Assembly (NCBI GenBank): GCA_963735175.1
Contig: CAVTJX010000016.1
Coordinates: forward strand, 434,001-498,000
Direction: 5' to 3'
DNA length: 64,000 nucleotides
Source of the DNA: CAVTJX01 sp963735175
GTDB taxonomy: Bacteria > Electryoneota > RPQS01
Below, in pieces: positions 19,173 to 29,805 of this stretch. The notes below the pieces were generated by a model, which was not told the DNA's origin, did not search any database, and saw nothing but the letters and a program-made list of their open reading frames with translations. The number at the start of each line of letters is the position of its first letter. The first letter of the stretch is position 1. The translations under genes and the position numbers were made by a program.

Positions 19173-20195
19173 TCAGGAGGAAAGAAGAACCTTGTGGTAC
19201 GTTTCAAAATCGTCAAGCACTTTACCCGTGCCGCGGACGACACAGGTGAGCGGATCATCGGCCAGAATTACGGGCAGGGACGTTTCTTCGCGCAGCCGCA
19301 CGTCGAGGCCCTTGATCAGCGCGCCGCCGCCGGTCATCACGATACCGCGGTCGCGGATATCGGCCGCCAGTTCGGGCGGGGTCTTCTCGAGCGCGGTGCG
19401 GACGGCGTCGACGATTTGCGAAACGGGCTCGGCCAGCGCTTCGCGGATCTCGATGGAATTGATCTCGATCGCCTTGGGCACGCCTTCAACCAGGTCGCGG
19501 CCTTTCGCCACAATGGAGAGTTCCTGTTCGAGCTTGACGGCGGAGCCGATGCGCATCTTAATCTCTTCGGCCGTGCGATCGCCGATGAGTAAGTTGTAGT
19601 TGCGGCGCATAAACTGCACGATGCACTCGTCAAGCTCATCCCCCGCCACGCGAATCGACGTGTCGGTAATGATGCCGGAGAGCGAGATTACGGCGATTTC
19701 CGTAGTTCCGCCGCCGATGTCAATCACCATGCTGCCAATGGGATCATTGACCGGCAGGCCGACGCCCAGCGCGGCGGCCATCGGTTCGGCAATGAGGTAG
19801 ACTTCGCGCGCTCCCGCGTGCTCGGCGCTATCGCGGATGATTCGCTTTTCGGACTTGGTGACGCCCGAGGGTACGCAAACGATTACGCGCGGACGCAGGA
19901 GGCGGTTCTTCACAGCCTTGCGGATGAAAGCGCGGATCATCACTTCGGCCAGTTCGTCATCGTCGATCACGCCGTCACGCATCGGTCGAACAACTTCGAG
20001 GTCGCGATGCGTCTTGCCCAGCATTTCGCGCGCCTCGGTGCCAATGGCGATAACCTTGTTATCCCGCTTGCGCACTGCCACCATGGACGGCTCGCGCACG
20101 ACGATGCCCTTGCCTTCCACGTATACCAGGGTGTTGCAGGTTCCCAGGTCAATCGCAATTTCGTTGGAAAATAGCCTACCCCACGACATGGGCAT
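19173..20195 (-). CDS. mreB: rod-shape determining actin homologue MreB
   Basis: MreB forms membrane filaments that steer the elongasome. I chose the ATG at 20195 (MPMSWGRLFSNEIAIDLGTC) because AAAGG lies six bases upstream; a frame-compatible ATG at 20216 lacks this. The 340-residue protein has the actin-fold phosphate-1 motif DLGTCNTLVY (Cys where many have Ala or Ser), phosphate-2 DIGGGTTEIAVISLSG, and adenosine motif VMTGGGALIKGLDVRL. It has normal length and an intact frame. It heads the mreBCD-mrdA-rodA cluster, separated from the upstream small gene by a hairpin at 20224-20242. Confidence 0.97.
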   Translation of the reverse strand: MPMSWGRLFSNEIAIDLGTCNTLVYVEGKGIVVREPSMVAVRKRDNKVIAIGTEAREMLGKTHRDLEVVRPMRDGVIDDDELAEVMIRAFIRKAVKNRLLRPRVIVCVPSGVTKSEKRIIRDSAEHAGAREVYLIAEPMAAALGVGLPVNDPIGSMVIDIGGGTTEIAVISLSGIITDTSIRVAGDELDECIVQFMRRNYNLLIGDRTAEEIKMRIGSAVKLEQELSIVAKGRDLVEGVPKAIEINSIEIREALAEPVSQIVDAVRTALEKTPPELAADIRDRGIVMTGGGALIKGLDVRLREETSLPVILADDPLTCVVRGTGKVLDDFETYHKVLLSS

Positions 20196-20223
20196 TTTTA
20201 CCTTTCGTAGACACATTGTGAAA

Positions 20224-20242
20224 GCGCCGGTAACGCCGGCGC
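20224..20242 (-). terminator. GC-rich hairpin ahead of mreB
   Basis: GCGCCGG-TAACG-CCGGCGC forms a perfect 7-bp stem (20224-20230 with 20236-20242) between the small unknown gene and mreB. On the minus strand it is followed by TTTCAC, a very short U-run. It could be a weak terminator or attenuator that lowers read-through from purH into mreB, or an RNA stabiliser. Confidence 0.45.
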
Positions 20243-20269
20243 GCTACAGGAACATGAGTCGCGGAACGC

Positions 20270-20608
20270 TTACCCTTCGTCGGACAGACGGATGGACTCG
20301 TCCGGCTTGGGCGGTTGCAGGCCGCGTTTCTTTTCGAACTCCCAGAGGAACGCCATGATCAGCGGCTTCTCTTCATCATCGACGCGGGTATAGACCGCGT
20401 AATAGCCACCCCACTGACAGACCAATTTCTGATTGCGCGAGGCGTCGATGGCATCCTTAACGCTCGGCAATTTGCGGGTCATCCGGCCCACCAGCTCGTA
20501 AATCGCGCCGGTCACGTCGCGCCGGACGATATAATCCTTGCCCATGTAGCGAACGCGGGAGGACGGACGGACATAGAGCGGTTGATCAACGTTGCGAGGC
20601 CACATCAT
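20270..20608 (-). CDS. hypothetical protein between purH and mreB
   Basis: I do not recognise this 112-residue protein. It is basic in the first half (SSRVRYMGKDYIVRRDVTG) and ends with a charged, Pro-containing tail (EFEKKRGLQPPKPDE). There is no signal peptide or membrane helix, so it is probably cytoplasmic; the alternation of charged and aromatic residues (CQWGGYYAVYTRVDDEE) suggests a small beta-rich fold. GAGAGAAG stands ahead of the ATG at 20608. It is separated by 18 nt from the purH stop and precedes mreB. Confidence 0.7.
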   Translation of the reverse strand: MMWPRNVDQPLYVRPSSRVRYMGKDYIVRRDVTGAIYELVGRMTRKLPSVKDAIDASRNQKLVCQWGGYYAVYTRVDDEEKPLIMAFLWEFEKKRGLQPPKPDESIRLSDEG

Positions 20609-20626
20609 GTTGCTTCTCTCGGCAGG

Positions 20627-22165
20627 TTAGTGTTTGAAATGACGGCGACCCGTAAATACCATGGCCAGGTTCTGCTCGTCGGCGGCGGCGATCACCTCGT
20701 CGTCGCGAACTGAGCCGCCGGGCTGAATCACGCATGTCGCCCCGGCCTTGGCGGCGACGTCCAGCCCGTCACGGAAGGGGAAAAAAGCGTCGGAGGCGCA
20801 GGCCGAGCCCGTGAGGACAAGGCCGGCGGTAGCCGCTTTCTGCACCGCGATCTGCGCCGAATCGACGCGCGACATCTGCCCGGCGCCGATGCCGAGGGTG
20901 TGGCGCGCGTCGGAAAAAACGATGGCATTGGAGCGTACGTGCTTGCACACCTTCCAGCCTAAGAGCATAGCCGCGCGCTCGGCGTCTGTCGGTTGGCGCT
21001 TTGTAACGACCTTGAGCTGATTCAGTTCGGGTAGCCCGAAGTCCGCATCCTGCGCGATGAATCCACCCCAGATGGGCCGCAACTCCATCGGCATTTCGCG
21101 CGCCAGCAGTTCTTCCCAGGCGAAGCTGATCAGGCGGAGTGCCTTCTTTTTCGCGAAGACTTCACGCGCTTCAGCGGAAAATCCCGGCGCGAGGATCACT
21201 TCAAGAAACATCTCGGAGACCGCCCTGGCCGCCGCGCCATCCATTTCACGGTTGAGCGCAATGATCCCGCCAAAGGCGGAGACGCGGTCTGTTTCCAGCG
21301 CGGCTTCCAGCGCCGCGGCAACCGTGCCCGCCACCGCCGCTCCGCAGGGGGTGACGTGTTTCATGATCACCGCGGTAGGCTCGCTGAATTCGGCCACCAA
21401 CCGCAGCGCACCCTCGGCGTCCAGCAGATTGTTATAGGAAAGTTCTTTGCCCGCAAGCTGGTCCGCGGCGACGAGACCGGCAGCGGGAGCGCCGTGCGGA
21501 GCGAACAACCAGCCGCGTTGATGCGGATTCTCGCCGTAGCGCAGACCGCGCACGCGGCGCAGCGCGAGTGGCGCGAAATGCCCCTCGTTCAGCCAGTCGG
21601 CGATGGCACTGTCGTAGGCCACCATATTAGCGAAGGCCCGCGCCGCGCAGGTGGCGGCGTAGTCGCGGGGCACCTGGCCCGCGTTCTGATCGAGCAGCGC
21701 CAGAAACTCTTCGTATTGCGCGGGATCGGTCAGCACGACGACATGCTTCGCGTTCTTGCAGGCGGCGCGCGCCATCGACGGTCCGCCGACGTCGATCGCC
21801 TCAATAATATCTTCGCGCGACTTGCCCGCCGCCAACACCTGGCGGAAGGGATAAAAGTTCACGACCACCAAATCGATGGGTTCGAGCCCGAGGCGCTTCA
21901 TGTCGGCGACGTCACCGGCGTGATCCCGCCGGGCGAGGATGCCGCCATGAATACGCGGATGCAGCGTCTTGATGCGGCCTTCCATCGCCTCGGGATGCCC
22001 GGTCCACTGTTCGACAGGAGTGACGGCCACGCCCGCGCCGCGAATGGCACTTGCCGTGCCCCCCGAAGCGAGAATCTCCACCTTGTGGGCGGCAAGACCC
22101 TGGCAGAGCGGGATCAAATCAGCTTTATCGGTAACACTAATCAGCGCGCGGCGAACAGGAATCAT
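20627..22165 (-). CDS. purH: bifunctional AICAR transformylase / IMP cyclohydrolase
   Basis: Catalyses the last two steps of IMP synthesis: formylation of AICAR with 10-formyl-THF and ring closure of FAICAR. The intact 512-residue protein has an N-terminal MGS-like cyclohydrolase domain (RRALISVTDKADLIPLCQGL; GRIKTLHPRIHGGIL) and the C-terminal transformylase (RYGENPHQRGWLF; KHVTPCGAAV with the conserved KH; ending in RRHFKH). It is coupled to purN by an ATGA overlap at 22162-22165, so the formyl-THF-dependent steps are co-transcribed. Confidence 0.97.
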   Translation of the reverse strand: MIPVRRALISVTDKADLIPLCQGLAAHKVEILASGGTASAIRGAGVAVTPVEQWTGHPEAMEGRIKTLHPRIHGGILARRDHAGDVADMKRLGLEPIDLVVVNFYPFRQVLAAGKSREDIIEAIDVGGPSMARAACKNAKHVVVLTDPAQYEEFLALLDQNAGQVPRDYAATCAARAFANMVAYDSAIADWLNEGHFAPLALRRVRGLRYGENPHQRGWLFAPHGAPAAGLVAADQLAGKELSYNNLLDAEGALRLVAEFSEPTAVIMKHVTPCGAAVAGTVAAALEAALETDRVSAFGGIIALNREMDGAAARAVSEMFLEVILAPGFSAEAREVFAKKKALRLISFAWEELLAREMPMELRPIWGGFIAQDADFGLPELNQLKVVTKRQPTDAERAAMLLGWKVCKHVRSNAIVFSDARHTLGIGAGQMSRVDSAQIAVQKAATAGLVLTGSACASDAFFPFRDGLDVAAKAGATCVIQPGGSVRDDEVIAAADEQNLAMVFTGRRHFKH

Positions 22166-22800
22166 ACACGGGGTCCTTCGAGGATTTGAACGCGGCGGTT
22201 TTCGATGTGGATTCGATCCTGCGCGAAGAGACGCACCGCCTCGACGTACAGATCGTGTTCGATGGCATGAACGCGGGCGGCCAGCGTATCCGGCGTGTCG
22301 TCGGGTCGAACGAACACGGCCTGCTGCAATACGATTGGCCCGCGATCGTAGGCTTCGTCAACGAGATGAACAGTGGCGCCCGAGATGCGCGCGCCGCTGT
22401 CGATTACGGCTTCATGCACGCGGCGGCCATACATGCCCTCGCCCCCGAAGGCCGGTAGCAGCGCCGGGTGAATATTCAAGATGCGATGCCGGAATGCGCG
22501 GACAACGGCAGCGGGAACGAGTTTCAGATAGCCCGCGAGGCAAATGAAGTTCACGCCGTGGCGCTGGAGCGCCTCCAGCAGCGCCGCTTCAAGCGCTTCA
22601 GACGCCGGAAAATCCTTCGTGCGCAACACGAGGTACGGCACATTCAGCCGCCGCGCCCGTTCGAGGGCAGGGGCCTGAGCGCTCGAGGAAATCAGCAGCA
22701 CGGGCTCGGCGTCAAGTTCACCCGTTCGGCAGCGCGTGGCGAGGGTTTCAAACAACGTTCCGTTTCCGGAAACAAAGACGGCGAGGCGCAGCCGGCTCAT
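22162..22800 (-). CDS. purN: phosphoribosylglycinamide formyltransferase
   Basis: Transfers the formyl group of 10-formyl-THF to GAR, the third step of purine synthesis. The 212-residue protein has the family start RLAVFVSGNGTLFETLATRC (GNGT in place of the usual SGxGSN) and the catalytic Asn-His in LNIHPALLPAF. The downstream Asp is in HLVDEAYDRGPIVLQQ. It is intact and of normal length. It starts within the ldcA stop (4-nt overlap) and ends in the purH start. Confidence 0.95.
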   Translation of the reverse strand: MSRLRLAVFVSGNGTLFETLATRCRTGELDAEPVLLISSSAQAPALERARRLNVPYLVLRTKDFPASEALEAALLEALQRHGVNFICLAGYLKLVPAAVVRAFRHRILNIHPALLPAFGGEGMYGRRVHEAVIDSGARISGATVHLVDEAYDRGPIVLQQAVFVRPDDTPDTLAARVHAIEHDLYVEAVRLFAQDRIHIENRRVQILEGPRV

Positions 22801-23732
22801 GCCGCGGCCTCCTCGAAGGCAGGCAGCCGTAAACCCATCGTAATGCGGTCGAGGTCGAACTCGACCGGCGCGCCCACCGGGAGTGTCACGCGTTCCGGTC
22901 CGTGACCGTGCGGTAAATTGATCACCAGGGGATAGTCCAGACCACGGGTCGCGTCCAACAGCGACTGCTGCACTTCCTCCGAAGCCGGTTCCCCGGCTTC
23001 ACCGCCAAGATCGCCGCAGAGCAGCCCTACGAGTTGATGCAGCACGCCGGCGTTCCGCAAATGAAACAGCATGCGGTCGATGCGGTACGGCGGTTCGTTG
23101 ATATCTTCGATGAGGAGTAGCGCGCCCGCAAGGGGAGGCAAAAAGGGCGTGCCGAGGAGGGTTGTGATCATCGTCAGGTTGCCGGGCAGCAGGCGTCCCG
23201 TCAGCTTACCCTGGCCACGCAGCACGCGGATGTTGTCACGCGGGAAATCCGCCAGCAGATCGTCGGGAGCGTCACCCATCACTATCCGCAACGCGTTGCG
23301 CAAGCTGCGCTCACTGGAGCTGCCGTCCCACTCCACGGCGACAGGACCGGAGTAGGATATGAATTCCTGCCGCGCGTAAAGCAGCCAGTGCAGCGCAGTG
23401 ATATCGGAGAAACCCAAAAACGGTTTCCGTCCGCGGGCGATCAGCGCCGTGTCGAGCGTCGCCAGTAAACGGCTGGCACCGACTCCGCCGCGGGCGCAGA
23501 AAACCGCGTCAATATCCTCACGCGCAAACATTTCTTCGAGTTCACGCCGCCGCACGTCGTCGGGCGCGGCCAGAAATCCACAGTGCCCGTAGGCCGAGGG
23601 CGCTGTTTCCACTTCAAAGCCGAGAGCCTGCAACGCTTCCACCGCCGCCGTCAAGCGCTCCGGCTTGACCGGGCTGGACGTGGTGCAGATGCCGATTTTT
23701 CCGCCGGGTCGAAGCGGCCGCGGGAGGATCAC
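22797..23732 (-). CDS. ldcA: LD-carboxypeptidase (S66 family, LdcA/MccF-like)
   Basis: Removes the terminal D-Ala from murein tetrapeptides during recycling, or acts on related amides. The 311-residue protein begins with GTG at 23732, which overlaps the TAG stop of the GWxTD gene by one base, followed by RPGGKIGICTTSSPV. The S66 triad positions are visible: Ser in LGFSDITALHW, Glu in LIEDINEPPYRIDRML, and His in LPHGHGPERVTLPVGA. ARGGVGASRLL precedes them. No signal peptide is present, which fits a cytosolic recycling enzyme. Confidence 0.9.
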   Translation of the reverse strand: MILPRPLRPGGKIGICTTSSPVKPERLTAAVEALQALGFEVETAPSAYGHCGFLAAPDDVRRRELEEMFAREDIDAVFCARGGVGASRLLATLDTALIARGRKPFLGFSDITALHWLLYARQEFISYSGPVAVEWDGSSSERSLRNALRIVMGDAPDDLLADFPRDNIRVLRGQGKLTGRLLPGNLTMITTLLGTPFLPPLAGALLLIEDINEPPYRIDRMLFHLRNAGVLHQLVGLLCGDLGGEAGEPASEEVQQSLLDATRGLDYPLVINLPHGHGPERVTLPVGAPVEFDLDRITMGLRLPAFEEAAA

Positions 23733-24990
23733 TAATAACCCCACTCCGGTGTGGCGAGGGAATAGTCGCCGAAACCGGTGTAGTCGACGAAGACAAAGCG
23801 GCGCGAGATCGTGCTGTAGTACCAGACCTCGTATGGCCGGGAGTCCGCTTCGAAGGGATGTCGTTCGATGTCCGTAGGCTCGCCATATAGAATGTAGATG
23901 CGGCCGCGATCCGATTCCCATCCGGCCCGGTTGGTGCTGAACTTCTCGTTGGCGAATTCGACGCGGCGGTAATACTCGTCCATCAACTCGTTTTCGTCCG
24001 TATCCTTTGTCGGATCGCGTCGCACCCAGAAGTCCTTGAATAGCCGCTCGCGTTCGGCCCCAGTGGCCTGGCGCAGCTTGTTATACTCCGCGCCCGAAGC
24101 GATGAAGCGCAGTTGGCGTACGGCCAGATCGAGGTCGCGGATCGAGACCGGAATGCCCGGGATGCGGACATGAAACTGGCGTTCACGGGTTTCCGTGCGA
24201 TCCGCTCCGCGCGCGGTCAGCTTCAGCACATATTGCTGCGACGTCAAACCCTTGATTTGCAACTCGTATTCCAGCGTCTGCACCGTGCCGCTGGGCATCA
24301 CGGTCGAACGCGTCGTCTGCACCGTGTCGCCGGATTCGCCCAGCAACGTCCAGGTCAGCTGAATTTCGCGCGGAACGGAACTGAAAAGCTGTACACGCGC
24401 CTGCGCGGAGTCTTCCGCGGTCGAAAAACTCTCCACCAGGCGCGGCACACCGAGTTCGGCAAGATTCACGTCCTCAGTCACCCAGTAGACGTCGGAGAGC
24501 CGCAGAACGGGATCGCTGGTCTTCAAGGCGATCGTACCTTCCCACTTCGAGCGGCGGTGCGCTTCCTTGTCGGTCGTCAGCGTGATCCGCACTTTATAGT
24601 CGCCGGCCGGCACGAGAAATTCTTCGACGTGCACCGCGTTGCGGATGCGGCTGTTGGTTTCGACAAATGTCGCCGCGCCAACTGCCTGGTTAGAGATGCG
24701 TTCGTTATAAGAGACTCCCGTCTTCGCGGAAGACCGTGGTCACCAGCTCAAAAGCGGCGGTGAAGCCGCTATCGGAGCGGAGGAAGACGATATTGTCATA
24801 GGGTACTGAGATCGCCGCGATCAAGCGCAGGGAATCGGCCTCCGGGACCCAAGCGCTGGCCAAGCTGGCACCGAAACTGCGGCCCGTTGCCCTCGGACAT
24901 CAGGCCACCGGGATCCTTCGACGGCCGCGGCGCGGCGGAAGCCCAGAGCGCTACAGCGACGAGAGCACAGGCAAGGTACGTTCTAACCAT
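23732..24990 (-). CDS. secreted GWxTD-domain protein (frameshifted)
   Basis: GWxTD-domain proteins are secreted proteins of unknown role found largely in FCB candidate phyla. A signal peptide (MVRTYLACALVAVALWASA) starts at 24990. The middle is a beta-rich domain (VPAGDYKVRITLTTDKEAHR). The C-terminus carries the signature region: FWVRRDPTKDTDENELMDEY, then AGWESDRGRIYILYGEPTD (the GWxTD motif as GWESD) and YEVWYYSTISRRFVFVD. The frame switches near 24865 and 24715. The first codons overlap the end of rimO by 40 nt, and the stop codon overlaps the ldcA start. Confidence 0.85.
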
Positions 24991-26339
24991 GAGTCCCTCT
25001 GCGCGATTTCACGGCCCGGCGAGAGCGGCTCGCCGTCCAATTGATAAGCATGTGCCCGGGTGATCCGGACCGGAACGATCTCCCCGGGCGAGACGATGCC
25101 GTTCACGCGCACCCGCCCGTCAATGTCCGGAGCATCCCACGCGCTCCGGCCCCACGAAATTCCGCGACCGTTGCGTTCGACGAGCGTCGGCATCGTCTTC
25201 CCCACCAGCGCCTGATGCTGTTCGAGGCAAATGCGACGTTGGAGGCGCATGAGCTGATCGAGGCGGTCCAGGGCGATACCCTCCTCAATGCGATCGGTCA
25301 TTGTTGCGCCGGTGGTGCCGTCCTGCGGCGAATAGGCGAAGACGCCCGCGCGCTCGAACCGCACCTCTTCCATGAAGCGGTACAGTACTCCGCGAAATCC
25401 TCGTCGGTCTCGCCCGGAAAACCCACCAGCACCGTCGTGCGCACGCAGGCGTCGGGACGCGCGGCGCGAAAGGCGGCGATGGCTTCCTTCATCTTCGCGG
25501 CGGTGGTGCGGCGGTTCATCCGCTTCAGCACCCGGTCCGAGGCGTGTTCGACCGGAAAATCGATATACGACGCGAATTTTGGAATCGCCGCGAGCTGCTC
25601 CAGCAGATAGGGCGGCGTGGACGGCGGATGCGCGTAGAGCAGCCGGATCCACTCGAGGCCGGGCAGTTCCGACAACCGCTGGCAGAGTTCCACGAGTCTG
25701 CGTTCGCGGTAGAGATCCACGCCGTAGCTCGTGGTTTCCTGACCAATGAGCATGATCTCACGCACGCCGCTTGCGGTCAGCAGTGCCGCTTCGCGCAGCA
25801 GCTCCTCGATCGGTTCGCTGCGGTAGAGGCCGCGCATCTGCGGAATGGCGCAGAAGGCGCAGGCGTGCGAACAGCCGTCGGATATCCGCAGATAGGCCGA
25901 ACCCGGACCGGCCGCGCCCACATGGCTGGTAATGCCCGCGCCGTCCAGATCCACCGCCAGCGGATTCGTGCCCAGCGCCTCCAGCATGCCGACCACTGGC
26001 CGATGCCGAAGACGCCGTCCAGTTCGGGAATGCTGTCGCGGACCTCGCCGCCGTCGCGTTGCGTCAGACAGCCCATGGCGTAGACTTCGCGGCCCTCGCG
26101 CGCCGCCTTCCAGCGGATCGCTGCCAGCAGCACTTCCACCGATTCCACCTTGGCGTCATCGAGGAAACCGCAGGTGTTGACGATCAGACATCCGCGCGGT
26201 GCGGTTGCGCCACGCATTCGAAACCCGCGCCTCGCAGCAGCGCCGCAAAGCTGTCGGAATCCACCGTGTTTTTCGCGCACCCAAGAGTCTGAAACGCCAC
26301 CCGCCGCGGACGGACGTTGGAACCGCAATGTTTCTTCAC
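24951..26339 (-). CDS. rimO: ribosomal protein S12 methylthiotransferase RimO (frameshifted)
   Basis: A radical-SAM enzyme that adds a methylthio group to an Asp of ribosomal protein S12. The N-terminal UPF0004 domain reads VAFQTLGCAKNTVDSDSFAA and LIVNTCGFLDDAKVESVEV, the RimO form of the Cys motif. The radical-SAM cluster is SDGCSHACAFCAIPQMRG (CxxxCxxC). The C-terminal TRAM domain includes PVRITRAHAYQLDGEPL. The frame switches near 26200, 25995 and 25385. I chose GTG at 26339, which overlaps the dnaE stop (GTGA). The exact 3' end is uncertain because the last codons overlap the GWxTD gene. Confidence 0.9.
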
Positions 26340-29300
26340 GCCGCTAACCCGTTTTCACCTGCGACTGGCCGAGCATATCCTGCACCTGTTTCAGCACCTG
26401 CAAGGAAGTCTTCAAGGCGATAGCGGCGCGACTGGATGATGCGCTCGCTGCCCGCCTGCTGCACCTTGAAATAGACGGGCACGTTGCCGCTGTGGCGTAG
26501 GAAGAGATCCTCGAGCGCGTCCAGCGTCGACTCGGTGAGACTCGATTCGCTAAGCGTCAGCCACAGACTGCGCGCGAATTCCGCCTTGGCCTCTTCAATC
26601 GTGTAGATGTCCTGGGTGATGAACTTCGGATCCTCTTCCTCGCGACAGCTCACGCGCGTGTGGAAGACAAGTTTGGCTTCCTTCTTCAGCTTGTGACCGT
26701 AGGTCTCCAGCACATCGCCGAAAACCAGCAGTTCGCCGCTGCCCAGGAAGTCCTCCAAAGTCACGCTGGCCATTGCCTTGCCCTTGCGCGTTGTGCTGCG
26801 GCGGATTTCCGTTATCACACCCGCGAGGCGCACCATCTGCTGGTCCGTCAAATCGGATGTCTCGCCGAGACTCGCCGTGGCAAGCTGCTCGATGTCGCCG
26901 CGCACGTCGTCAAGCGGATGGCCCGAAACGTAGAAACCGATGAGTTCCTTCTCGAGGCTCAGCGCCTGGTCCGACGAATACGGAGGGATGTTCGGCAATT
27001 CCGGCTCGCGCGCGGCTTCGCCGGGACCGTCGCCGCCGCCGAACAGTGAGGACTGGCCGAGGTCGCGCTCGCGTCCCGACTGCGCAGCGAAGGCGAAGAA
27101 CTGATCGACGGCCGTCATATACTGCGCGCGGTGACCGCCCAAACTGTCCAGCGCGCCACAGCCGATGAGGCTCTCCAGCGCCTTGCGATTGACCAGTTTG
27201 GTATCGACGCGCTCAGCAAAATCGAAAAATGACACGAATGCCCCACCTTGCCGCCGTGCCTGTAAGATCGCCTCGATGGGCCCGCCGCCGACATTCTTCA
27301 CCGCTTCGAGACCGCAGCGGATCTTGCCTTCGACCACTGTGAAATAGCGATCGGAGGTGTTGACGTCGGGGGGCAGCACGGCCACGCCGAAACTGCGGCA
27401 TTCATTGATGAGCTTCGGCATGACGCGCGTGTCGCCATGCATCGACGTCATTTCCGCCGCCATGAACTCCGCGGTGAAATTCGCCTTGAGGTAGGCCGTC
27501 TGGTAAGCCAGCACACCGTAACACGCGGCGTGGGCTTTGTTGAATCCGTACCCGGCGAATTTTTCCACCTGATCAAAAAGCAGTCCCGCCTGCGCCGGAT
27601 GCATCTGGCTCGTTTCCTGGCAGCCCGCGATAAACTGTTCCTTCATCCGCGCCAGCTCTTTCGGATCTTTCTTCCCCATCGCGCGGCGCAGAATGTCGGC
27701 GCGTCCGAGGGAAAATCCGGCGAGGTCGCGGGCGATGGCCAGCACCTGTTCCTGGTAGACGGCGATGCCGTAGGTCGTCTTCAGAATCGGTTCGAGTTTC
27801 GGGTGCAGATAGGTGATCTTCTCCAGCCCATGCTTGCGGCGGATGAAATCACCGATCATGTCCATCGGGCCGGGCCGGTAGAGCGCCACCATGGCGACGA
27901 TGTCGTCGAGGCTGTTGGGTTTCAGCTTCGTCAGCCATTCGCGCATGCCGCGGCTTTCCAGCTGAAACACGCTGATCGTGTCGCCGTCGGTCAACAGCTT
28001 GTACGTCTTGTCGTCGTGCTGCTCGGCAATCTGCCCGAGATCAAGCACCACGCCCCGCACTTTCAGCATTTCCAGCGTGCGCGAAATCACGCTCAGTGTG
28101 CGCAGCCCAAGAAAGTCCATCTTCAACAGCCCGATCTTGTCCACGATGTTCATGTCGAACTGCGTGGTGATGCTGCCGTCGGACTGTTTGTAGAGCGGCA
28201 CGTAATCGGTCAGCGGCCCCGGAGTGATGACGACTCCCGCCGCGTGCGTTGAAGCGTGGCGGCAGGTGCCTTCCAGCACTTCGCCGATCGCCCAGATCTT
28301 GCGGTAGTCCTCGTTCTCCTGAAGCAGCGCTTCAAGTTCCGGCGTTGTCCTGCCGCGCGCCCTTCGCTCCCGACATTCCTTCGGGCACGCGCAGCCGCAC
28401 GTTCGGTCCTTCGGGAATCTTCTTCGCCAACTTGTCGACCTCGCCATAGCCGATGCCGAGCACGCGTCCCACATCGCGCACTACGGCTTTGGCTTTCAGC
28501 CGGCCAAAGGTGATGATCTGCGTCACAGACTCCGCGCCATACTTCAGCTTCACGTACTCGATGATCTTTTCGCGGCCTTCGTCCTGGAAGTCGATGTCGA
28601 TATCGGGCATCGAAATGCGCTCGGGATTCAGAAAGCGCTCGAAGTAAAGTTCAAAGCGCAACGGATCGATATCCGTGATTCCCAGCGCGTAACAGACAAG
28701 CGAACCCGCCGCACTGCCGCGTCCCGGACCCACGGCCACGCCGATGGAGCGCGCGTAGCGGATGAAATCGGAGACGATCAGAAAATAACCGACGAATCCC
28801 ATTCGCTCGAATCATCTCCAACTCGTAAGCTGAGTCGTTCGCGGATGGCGTCCGTCACGTCCGCGAAGCGCGTCGCCAAACCCGCGTTCGCCAGTTTCAC
28901 CAGATATTCGAAATCGTCTCGTCTCGCTCTCCGGCAGCGGGAAACGCGGTAGGTGCTTCTTCGAAAAATCGAGTTTCAGGTCACACTTGGCGGCGATTTC
29001 CAGCGTCGTCTCCACTGCCTCAGGGCACAGCTCGAAAGAGCTTACCCATTTCTTCGGGAGTCTTAAGGTAGAATTCTTCGGTGTTGAAGCGCAGACGGGT
29101 TTCGTCAGCGACGTTGGCGGCGGTCCCGATGCAGAGCAGCGCGTCGTGCGCTTCGGCATGTTCGCGCCGCAAATAATGAGTGTCGTTGGTACCGACGAGC
29201 TTCGAACCGAGCCGCTTGGCGAGTTGTTGCAACTTGCCGAAGACTTTCTGGTCTTCGGGCAGATTGTGCCACTGGAGTTCAATGTAGAAGTCGTCGCCGA

Positions 29301-29805
29301 AGAGGTCTTTATACCACACTGCTTTCTTCCATGCGCCCTCATCGTCGTCGTTCAGCAGCGCGGAGGGAATTTCGGCGGCGAGGCAGCCCGAGGTCGCGAT
29401 CAGCCCTTCTGAATACTTCGTCAGGATCTCGTGGTCAATGCGCGGCCGGTAATAAAAACCCTCGCAATAGGCGATGGATGACAGTTTGACGAGGTTGCGA
29501 TAGCCGGTCTCATTCTTCGCCAGCAACAGCAGGTGATTGGCGTATTCGCCACGATTGCCGCCGGTCGAGGATTTTTCGAAGCGGTTCGGGCAGATATAGG
29601 TCTCGACGCCGATGATCGGCTTGATACCCGCTTTTTGCGCCGCGAAATAAAACTCCATCGCGCCGAAAAGCGCGCCGTGATCGGTCAGCGCAATCGCCGG
29701 CATGTCCAGCTCCTTCGTGCGCTGGATCAGCTCGGGCAGCTTGCAGGCGCCGTCGAGCAGGCTGTATTCCGAATGGTTGTGAAGATGGACAAAGCCCGCG
29801 CTCAC
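26336..29805 (-). CDS. dnaE: DNA polymerase III alpha subunit (frameshifted)
   Basis: The replicative polymerase. An N-terminal PHP domain (FVHLHNHSEYSLLDGACKL) is followed by the palm with catalytic aspartates in MPDIDIDFQDEGREKI and VGPGRGSAAGSLVCYALG. The fingers and tandem HhH region follow (GYGFNKAHAACYGVLAYQT), and the C-terminal OB fold reads VRLAGVITEIRRSTTRKGK. About 1156 codons is normal for DnaE1. The first 250 and last 710 codons are each open in one frame; the part between needs four switches (near 29040, 28920, 28810, 28345). At 29040 an extra T in CTCTTTCG breaks the frame. The GTG start overlaps the murA stop. Confidence 0.96.
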
